From: Cobetia sp. L2A1
GTDB taxonomy: Bacteria > Pseudomonadota > Gammaproteobacteria > Pseudomonadales > Halomonadaceae
Length of the DNA: 64,000 bases
Direction: 5' to 3'
NCBI RefSeq assembly: GCF_009796845.1
Contig: NZ_CP047025.1
Location: 930,001 to 994,000 of the forward strand
Of this stretch, positions 58,338 to 64,000 are shown piece by piece (position 1 is the stretch's first letter; every line of letters begins with the position of its first letter). The notes below the pieces were generated by a model. It was not told where the DNA came from and did no database searches. It worked only from the letters and a program-made list of their open reading frames with translations. The translations under genes were made by a program, and so were the position numbers.

Positions 58338-58372
58338 TAAAGGCCTCGACACTCTGGTGTCGGGGCCTTTTG
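58338..58372 (+). terminator. Rho-independent terminator after sthA
   Basis: AAAGGCC(T)CGACAC pairs with GTGTCG(G)GGCCTTTT around a CTCT-type loop. It lies 27 bases after sthA. Confidence 0.88.
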
Positions 58373-58430
58373 ATATTCGCGTCAACGATCTGATTACGTA
58401 AACAATCGTTGCAAGGAAGAGAGATAACGC

Positions 58431-58745
58431 ATGAATCAGTATAAGTCACATGGCGTGCGAGACACTCTACTGGACGATCCGGCAACCGACCTGACACTCC
58501 GCCTCGGTCGAGAAGAACTGATCATCCACCACCGCTATGAGCTGACGGGTATCATCAATGAGCTGGTGCTAGGGATATTGTTTACCGTCGGTAGTGTGTG
58601 TTTCTTCTGGGAACAGTGGATGACAGTAGGCGTCTGGCTGTTCGTGATTGGCTCAGTACAGCTGACTCTCAAACCGGTCATCCACCTGTTGCGTCGCATG
58701 CATCTCAAGCGGTTACCGCAGTCAGCCCCTGATCTGTCGTCATGA
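58431..58745 (+). CDS. YrhK domain protein
   Basis: A 104-residue small membrane protein with two helices (about residues 43-60 and 65-82), of the YrhK family. The pattern RLGREELIIHHRYELTGIIN (about 24-43) followed by two helices and a basic end RRMHLKRL is typical. The function of the family is not known. It follows the sthA terminator and has its own start with a weak AAGGAAG ribosome site. It ends ten bases before the convergent Tus-family gene. Confidence 0.75.
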   Translation: MNQYKSHGVRDTLLDDPATDLTLRLGREELIIHHRYELTGIINELVLGILFTVGSVCFFWEQWMTVGVWLFVIGSVQLTLKPVIHLLRRMHLKRLPQSAPDLSS

Positions 58746-58755
58746 CAGGTGACTC

Positions 58756-59628
58756 TCAACGATAGCGATGCACACGCAGACTCTTGAGGAATGGCGCATC
58801 TTCTATGCGTACATCGCCACGGCGCGCGCGGGTTCGCTCGGTAGGCGGCGTACTCGGCGGCTGGTTGAGAGAGGGCAGTCGCAGGTCGTCATGCGGGAGA
58901 AATAGCGGCAACGATACATTCAGCGCGCGACGTGTGCGTGGCACTTCTCCATCGTCACGCAGTACTGGCTCGCGATAGAACAGGTTGGCGCGCATCAGTG
59001 GGGCCTGTGGTTGGATACGCGTCAGTATCTCGTCTGACGGTAAGCCAGCGAGCAGGCGTAGCTGCAAGCGAACATGCTCGGCCTCAGTATCCAGCTTCAT
59101 CAGCAGTGCCTCGCAATCTGCCACGCTGATGCGCTGGATGGAGCGTCCAGAGCTGTACCAGGCAAAACGTACGCGAGCGACAGAGGCTTCTGCGACTGGC
59201 ACGCGTCGCCAGCATTGTTTTAGGTGCAGTCGAGCAAGACCATCACCCCTGAGGTGCTGGTTCAATCCTGGATGGCGGAAAGGCAGAATCGCCTTGAGCT
59301 CCGAGAGTTGCTCAGGATATTTTTCGCGAAGCTCAGCGAAGAGCCTGGCGAGACGCTCTTTAGCCAAATTAAGCGCGACAACCGCGTCAATTACCTCAGG
59401 CCCGGCAGCCACTACTCCGAGGTAGGGGCGAGTCACGCGTCCATCCTGGCCGTCCTGATACCAGACATCCTGCAGGGCCAGGCGTAGCCAATGGATGTCA
59501 GCAGTGCCACCATCCAGTCTCCACAGTGACGAATCTTCTTTACTGACTGCGCTAATGACCTGCTCGGCAGCGGCTATTTGCTCATCAAAGGCCGCTTCGA
59601 TACGGGCCATCAACTGGTATTCGGGCAT
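58756..59628 (-). CDS. tus: Tus-family DNA replication terminus site-binding protein
   Basis: A 290-residue protein resembling Tus, which halts replication forks at Ter sites in one direction. From memory of E. coli Tus, LPFRHPGLNQHLR (about residues 117-129), ARVRFAWYSSGRSIQRI (about 150-166) and LMRANLFYREPVLRDD match HRHLPGL, ATLRFGWANKHIIKNL and the IARVWYKGDQ strand, and the end KSLRVHRYR resembles Tus's PRLHLYVAD. The F140/H144 pocket for the flipped Ter cytosine is not obviously kept. ATG 59628 has AGGAC eight bases upstream; an ATG 27 bases earlier has none. Family likely, exact function unproven. Confidence 0.72.
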   Translation of the reverse strand: MPEYQLMARIEAAFDEQIAAAEQVISAVSKEDSSLWRLDGGTADIHWLRLALQDVWYQDGQDGRVTRPYLGVVAAGPEVIDAVVALNLAKERLARLFAELREKYPEQLSELKAILPFRHPGLNQHLRGDGLARLHLKQCWRRVPVAEASVARVRFAWYSSGRSIQRISVADCEALLMKLDTEAEHVRLQLRLLAGLPSDEILTRIQPQAPLMRANLFYREPVLRDDGEVPRTRRALNVSLPLFLPHDDLRLPSLNQPPSTPPTERTRARRGDVRIEDAPFLKSLRVHRYR

Positions 59629-59810
59629 GGTGTGCGTCCTGGTTGCGGCAGGCATAAGCTGGTTATGATTATCACGTTATCTTTATTTAGCGTAGCTTGA
59701 CGCCAATGGCAAGTCACCCTTATGGCGCAGGTGGCAGATGATGCCGCAGGGCAGATGACAGGCAGTGATGAGGCCGGCAGTGATCAGGCAACAACGCATC
59801 ATCCACAAAT

Positions 59811-59840
59811 ACCAAGGGCGCCTCGTGAGGCGCCCTTGGT
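59811..59840. repeat. Perfect hairpin (14-base stem)
   Basis: ACCAAGGGCGCCTC, GT, then its exact complement. There is no good T-run, though ATTTG follows on the minus strand. It may end aguB transcription. Confidence 0.6.
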
Positions 59841-59853
59841 ATGGGATTGATAT

Positions 59854-59883
59854 CAGGCACCCGATAGCGTCATCGGGTGCCTG
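59854..59883. terminator. Hairpin after aguB
   Basis: CAGGCACCCGAT and its complement around a six-base loop, immediately after the aguB stop on the minus strand. No T-run; with the previous hairpin it forms a tandem pair. Confidence 0.55.
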
Positions 59884-59889
59884 CATGTC

Positions 59890-60810
59890 TCAGCGGTCGC
59901 GATAACGCTCGGTGAGATCGCCATAGGCATCGATACGGCGGTCGCGCAGGTAGGGCCAGATGCGACGCACATCTTCGCCACGAGTCAGGTCCACGTCGAC
60001 CAACAGCTCCTCGGGATCAACGCCACCATGCGCGAGTAGCTCGCCCTGTGGCCCGCAAATGAAGCTACCGCCCCAGAACGCGATGCCATCACTCGCCGCG
60101 GACGGGTCAGTCTCGTGGCCGACCCGGTTGGCGACGATCACTGGCACGCCATTGGCGACGCCATGACTACGCTGGATCAGTGTCCAGGCATCTTTCTGAC
60201 GCGTCTGTTCGGCTTCGTCATCGCGCGGGTCCCAGCCGATCGCTGTGGGATAGAGCAGTAGCTCTGCCCCGGCGAGTGCCATCAGGCGCGCGCCTTCCGG
60301 ATACCACTGGTCCCAGCATACCTGCACGCCGAGACGCCCCACCGAGGTGGAGATAGGCTCAAATCCACGTCGTGGCGCCTGCGCACTTGGTGCATCGCCG
60401 GGCGTGAAGTAGAACTTCTCGTAGAAGCCGGGATCATCCGGAATGTGCATCTTGCGGAAGGTGCCTACCAGGCCATCGCTCTTATCGAGTACGACGGCAG
60501 TGTTGTGATACACGCCCGCGGCGCGGCGTTCGAAGATCGATCCGACGATGACCATCTCCAGCTCTGCGGCCAGAGCGGCCAGACGCTGGGTCGTGGGACC
60601 CTTGATGGGCTCGGCGAGATCGAAGATCTCGGTGTCTTCGGTCTGGCAGAAGTAGTGGCTGGCATGCAGTTCTTGCAGTAGCACCAGTTCGGCACCCTTT
60701 GCGGCCAGGCGGCGAATGGCGGCTTCACTGGCGGCAAGGCTCTTTGCCTTGTCGGGCCAGGCCTGCTGCTGAATAACACCAACCTTGAGCGAACGGCGAG
60801 AGGCGGACAT
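59890..60810 (-). CDS. aguB: N-carbamoylputrescine amidohydrolase
   Basis: AguB splits N-carbamoylputrescine to putrescine, CO2 and ammonia. The 306-residue nitrilase-family product has the Glu-Lys-Cys triad in LLQELHASHYFCQ (about residues 44-56), GTFRKMHIPDDP (about 115-126) and VQVCWDQWYPEGAR (about 160-173). YEKFYFTPGD is typical of the AguB branch. Its start overlaps the aguA stop by one base, and the two consecutive steps thus share a transcript. Putrescine from agmatine is the probable product. Confidence 0.95.
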   Translation of the reverse strand: MSASRRSLKVGVIQQQAWPDKAKSLAASEAAIRRLAAKGAELVLLQELHASHYFCQTEDTEIFDLAEPIKGPTTQRLAALAAELEMVIVGSIFERRAAGVYHNTAVVLDKSDGLVGTFRKMHIPDDPGFYEKFYFTPGDAPSAQAPRRGFEPISTSVGRLGVQVCWDQWYPEGARLMALAGAELLLYPTAIGWDPRDDEAEQTRQKDAWTLIQRSHGVANGVPVIVANRVGHETDPSAASDGIAFWGGSFICGPQGELLAHGGVDPEELLVDVDLTRGEDVRRIWPYLRDRRIDAYGDLTERYRDR

Positions 60811-61886
60811 CAGTGGTCTCCTAGGCGGGATTCAAGAGTGGGCTCTGCAAGCGCAGCAAGCGTGCCACGTGGCAGTTGCATGGTCATGCAGTGCAGGCTG
60901 CCATGTTGGCGAATCACGGCACGGCAGTCGACCGGGATGATGTCGCGTTTCGGGAAGGCGCTGGCCAGTGCTCTCAATGCGGACAGGTCGTGACGATCGG
61001 CATAGGTCGGTACCAGCACTGCGCCGTTGATGATCAGGAAGTTGGCGTAGGTCGCCGGGAGACGGTGGCCATCATCGGGATCGAAACAGGCATCAGGCCA
61101 TGGCAGTGGTACCAAAAAATAGGGCTGGCCATTGGCATCCAGCAGAGCCTCAAGCTCGGCCTGCATGGCCTTGAGTGCTGGATAGTGCGGGTCCTGCGTA
61201 TCGTCACAGCGCACGTAGGCGATAGTCCGTGGATCGCAGAAGCGCGCCAGCGTATCGACATGGCTGTCCGTGTCATCGCCTTCCAGATGGCCGTTGGCCA
61301 GCCACAGAATGCGCTCGACCCCGAAGTCGGCCTTGAGTTGGACCTCGACCTCTTCACGGTTCAGGCCAGTATTACGATTGTCGTTGAGCAGGCAGGCTTC
61401 GGTGGTGAGCAGGGTGCCCAGGCCATCGCTCTCGATGCCGCCGCCTTCCAGAATGAAATCGCGCGCTTCCACTGCACAGGCGTATACGCCTTGATCTGCC
61501 AGCGCACGGGTCAGCGCATTGTCCCGCGTAGACGCGAACTTGCCGCCCCAGCCGGTAAAGGTGTAGTCGAGCAGAATCGGCTGACCGTCACGCTCGATGG
61601 TGATCGGGCCGTGATCGCGCGTCCAGGTGTCGTCCAGTGGCGCGACACAGAAATGAAGCCGCTTGGCCGGTACGCCGAAACCGGAAAAACGCATCGCCAG
61701 TCGTTCGCGAGTAGCTTCGTCACAGACGCTGATCAGCACGTGTTGATAACGGCTGATGGCGATGACCATGGCCTCACAGGTGGCTTCGATGCTTTCGAGC
61801 ATCTCATTCCAGTCGCTGTGTGGGCTGGGCCAGCTGAGCTGGATGGCGTCCTGCGGGTGCCATTCGGCAAGCAGTCGGGTGGCCAT
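60810..61886 (-). CDS. aguA: Agmatine deiminase
   Basis: AguA hydrolyses agmatine to N-carbamoylputrescine and ammonia. The 358-residue member of the guanidine-modifying superfamily shows DDTWTRDHGPI (about residues 84-94), ILEGGGIESDGLGTLLTTEAC (about 142-162), GDDTDSHVDTLARF and the nucleophilic cysteine in HGSLHCMTMQLPRG (about 331-344). MATRLLAEWHPQ at 61886 follows AGGGAG by seven bases; longer frames are not conserved. Together with a speA gene, not in this window, it would complete arginine-to-putrescine. Confidence 0.95.
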   Translation of the reverse strand: MATRLLAEWHPQDAIQLSWPSPHSDWNEMLESIEATCEAMVIAISRYQHVLISVCDEATRERLAMRFSGFGVPAKRLHFCVAPLDDTWTRDHGPITIERDGQPILLDYTFTGWGGKFASTRDNALTRALADQGVYACAVEARDFILEGGGIESDGLGTLLTTEACLLNDNRNTGLNREEVEVQLKADFGVERILWLANGHLEGDDTDSHVDTLARFCDPRTIAYVRCDDTQDPHYPALKAMQAELEALLDANGQPYFLVPLPWPDACFDPDDGHRLPATYANFLIINGAVLVPTYADRHDLSALRALASAFPKRDIIPVDCRAVIRQHGSLHCMTMQLPRGTLAALAEPTLESRLGDH

Positions 61887-62138
61887 GGGCATCTCCCTGA
61901 TGGCTGAAACATGAATGGACGTGTGATGAGATAGCATACGGCGCGCGATGATAGCAGAGCCATGCGCGGACGCTAGTCCTCCGAGAGGGCCTGTCGGCTT
62001 ATTCATCCATCGCGCACCTGCGTGGTTCATGCTGTCCTCATACGAAGACTGGCAAACTGCGTTCGATTGTGGCCCCATGCGCCGAGCACGCGGAATGCGT
62101 ATCATGGTCCGCGACCCTGACTCAAGGAATCGACTTCG
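61887..62138. other. aguA-lolC divergent intergenic region
   Basis: 252 bases between divergent aguA and lolC. No clear operator, RNA or gene is seen. Confidence 0.4.
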
Positions 62139-63386
62139 ATGCTGCTGGATCGCTTACCCTTTCTTATTGGCCTGCGCTATACCCGCGCCAAGCGCCGTAA
62201 TCACTTTATTTCGTTCATTTCTCTGACCTCGATGCTGGGCTTGTCGCTGGGCGTCGCTGTGCTGATTCTAGTGTTGTCGGTGATGAACGGTTTTGACCAC
62301 GAATTGCGCACGCGTGTACTGGGTATGGTGCCCCATGTGCGTGTCGAAGCACGCGATAGTGTGACTGACTGGAAGACACTTGCCGGTCAGCTGCGTGAAA
62401 AACCGCATGTGGTCGGTGCTGCCCCCTATATCGAGCAACAGGGCATGTTTACTGCCAGTGGCCGCAACAAGGGCGCACTGGTGACGGGGGTTGATCCGCA
62501 AGCGGAAGATCAGGTCTCCATCATCAGTGACCACATGGTAAGTGGCTCACTCGCGGATCTGACACCCGGCAGTTGGGGTATCGTGATGGGAGAACTGCTG
62601 GCGCGCAATCTTGGCGTTGGCATGGGGGATCGCGTCACGCTGTTGGTACCAGAAGCCTCCATCACGCCAGGCGGTATCTTCCCACGCCTCAAGCGCTTCA
62701 CGGTGGCTGGTATCTTCAAGGTTGGCGCCGATGTAGATGCCAGTCTTGCCTATACCGATATCAGTGACATGGCCAAGCTGGCGCGCTTCAAGGAAGGCGA
62801 TGTGCAGGGTATTCGCCTCAAGCTCGATGACCTGTTCAGCGCCGATCAGGTGACGCACGATATTGTCAGTCAGCTAGGGTCGCAATATCGCGGCATGGAT
62901 TGGAAGCGCACACACGGCAACCTGTTCGCCGCCATCCAGATGGAGAAGAACATGATCGGCTTGCTGCTGATGGTGATCGTTGCCGTCGCGGCCTTCAACA
63001 TCGTCTCGACACTGGTGATGATGGTGACTGACAAGCATGCCGACATCGCGATACTGCGAACGTTAGGCGCGAAGCCCGGCACCATCATGGGTATCTTTAT
63101 CGTACAGGGGCTGACTATCGGGGTAATGGGCATCGTGATCGGCGCCATTGCCGGGGTGGCGCTGGCACTGAGCGTGTCTGACATCATTGCCTGGGTACAG
63201 GCGACGTTCGGCATCCAGTTCCTCGATCCGAATGTCTACTTCATCAGCTACCTGCCGTCGCGGCTCGAAGCAAGCGATATGGGTGTGATCCTGGGGTCTG
63301 CACTGGTACTCAGCTTCCTGTCGACGCTGTACCCGGCCTGGCGCGCCTCGCGCATCCAGCCAGCGGAGGTGCTGCGCTATGAGTAA
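62139..63386 (+). CDS. lolC: Lipoprotein-releasing permease LolC/LolE family
   Basis: Transmembrane subunit of the Lol exporter, which extracts mature lipoproteins from the inner membrane and hands them to LolA. The 415-residue product has four helices: about 22-46, then a large periplasmic domain (about 50-265), then about 268-290, 318-345 and 378-400. [19 protein letters not shown] is the characteristic N-terminus. LolC is chosen since lolD follows directly; LolE-type paralogue lies possibly beyond the window. lolD overlaps its stop by eight bases. Confidence 0.92.
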   Translation: MLLDRLPFLIGLRYTRAKRRNHFISFISLTSMLGLSLGVAVLILVLSVMNGFDHELRTRVLGMVPHVRVEARDSVTDWKTLAGQLREKPHVVGAAPYIEQQGMFTASGRNKGALVTGVDPQAEDQVSIISDHMVSGSLADLTPGSWGIVMGELLARNLGVGMGDRVTLLVPEASITPGGIFPRLKRFTVAGIFKVGADVDASLAYTDISDMAKLARFKEGDVQGIRLKLDDLFSADQVTHDIVSQLGSQYRGMDWKRTHGNLFAAIQMEKNMIGLLLMVIVAVAAFNIVSTLVMMVTDKHADIAILRTLGAKPGTIMGIFIVQGLTIGVMGIVIGAIAGVALALSVSDIIAWVQATFGIQFLDPNVYFISYLPSRLEASDMGVILGSALVLSFLSTLYPAWRASRIQPAEVLRYE

Positions 63387-64000
63387 CTCCCCTTCGTCTT
63401 CTGACGTGTCACCCCGTTCTGATGTCATTGGAGAGATTGCCATGTCCACGCCTGCTTCCGACCGTCCGCAGGGCGAGGTGATGCTGATCTGTGAAGGCCT
63501 GAGTCGCAGCTACGATGAAGGCCCGCAGAAAGTGCAGGTGCTGGAGAATCTGGAGCTGTGCGTGCGTGCCGGTGAGCGAGTCGCGGTCGTCGGCACCTCT
63601 GGCTCCGGCAAGACCACATTGCTCAATCTGCTCGGTGGGTTGGATCATCCGAGTCACGGTATCGTCAAGGTGGCGGGGCAGCGTCTCTCCACGCTGAACG
63701 AATCGGCGCTGGGCAGCTTCCGTAATCAGCACATCGGCTTCGTCTATCAGTTCCACCATCTGTTGGCGGAATTCAGCGCGGAAGAGAACGTGGCGATGCC
63801 GCTGATCATTCGCGGTCAGAAACGTGCAGAAGCCGCCATCAAGGCGCGCAAGCTGTTGGACCGAGTGGGCATGGGGTCGCGTGCCGACCACAAGCCCGGC
63901 GAGCTGTCGGGCGGTGAGCGTCAACGTGTTGCCATTGCACGAGCGCTGGTGACTGACCCGAGCCTGGTGTTGATGGATGAGCCGACCGGTAATCTGGATC
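63379..64000 (+). CDS. lolD: Lipoprotein-releasing ATPase LolD (3' partial)
   Basis: ABC ATPase that powers the Lol exporter. Visible motifs are [20 protein letters not shown] (Walker A), [17 protein letters not shown] (Q loop, LolD type), [16 protein letters not shown] (signature) and [11 protein letters not shown] (Walker B), reaching the window end. Two starts are possible: ATG 63379, overlapping the lolC stop, or ATG 63442 in the same frame with GGAG eight bases upstream. The second gives the usual N-terminus length. The remaining C-terminal part is beyond the window. Confidence 0.93.
   Translation, partial: MSNSPSSSDVSPRSDVIGEIAMSTPASDRPQGEVMLICEGLSRSYDEGPQKVQVLENLELCVRAGERVAVVGTSGSGKTTLLNLLGGLDHPSHGIVKVAGQRLSTLNESALGSFRNQHIGFVYQFHHLLAEFSAEENVAMPLIIRGQKRAEAAIKARKLLDRVGMGSRADHKPGELSGGERQRVAIARALVTDPSLVLMDEPTGNLD

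Noticed and set aside
59683..59886. A short leftward frame downstream of the Tus-family gene
   Set aside because: It overlaps the two hairpins, has no family resemblance and lacks a convincing ribosome site.

Overview
The window is a gene-dense stretch of a gammaproteobacterial chromosome with fairly high GC. Gene order closely resembles Pseudomonas: proA-nadD-rsfS-rlmH-mrdA-rodA-mltB-rlpA-dacA-ybeD-lipB-lipA, then topA through lexA, psrA, nagZ, hpt, the thioinosine phosphorylase, mfd and the long GAPDH to nqrA-F, sthA and lolCD. A PPi-type phosphofructokinase, a Na+-pumping NADH dehydrogenase and a Tus-family protein make a marine or halophilic member of Halomonadaceae (Halomonas/Cobetia-like) the best guess. 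This is inference from gene content; no rRNA is present to confirm it. I found no tRNA, rRNA, insertion sequence, prophage or CRISPR array.

Layout. 1-9650: the end of a kinase-like protein, PPi-phosphofructokinase, mpl and ubiX, a LysE exporter, then a leftward operon of two membrane proteins with decayed GGDEF domains, a DedA-PAP2 fusion and an EamA transporter. 9955-22004: a rightward housekeeping block for proline and NAD synthesis, ribosome maturation, cell elongation and septal wall enzymes, and lipoate synthesis. 22149-32142: two-subunit pyruvate carboxylase with its divergent LysR regulator, glyoxalase I, an SDR, a divergent prephenate-dehydratase-like protein, an isochorismatase-family hydrolase, then leftward pyk-mgsA. 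32751-48916: topA, lexA, psrA, a YkuD-domain protein, nagZ, mscS, hpt, MTI phosphorylase, mfd and GAPDH. 49415-58310: the complete nqrABCDEF operon with its maturation genes apbE and nqrM, then sthA. 58431-64000: a YrhK protein, a Tus-family protein, agmatine-to-putrescine genes (aguA, aguB) and the start of the lolCD lipoprotein exporter, cut by the window edge.

How the genes work together. Murein synthesis and turnover are spread over the window: PBP2/RodA build, MltB/RlpA/PBP5 trim, and NagZ, Mpl and a YkuD protein without a signal peptide probably recycle. Lower glycolysis is well represented (PPi-PFK, GAPDH, pyruvate kinase, pyruvate carboxylase), with a methylglyoxal bypass (MgsA) and its detoxification (GloA). 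HexR-like palindromes lie before pyk and gap. Redox is handled by Na+-NQR and the soluble transhydrogenase.

No obviously new multi-gene system stands out. The best leads are the Tus-family protein, the paired decayed GGDEF proteins beside DedA-PAP2, the cytosolic-looking YkuD enzyme in a murein recycling context, and the active-site-divergent prephenate dehydratase-like protein.
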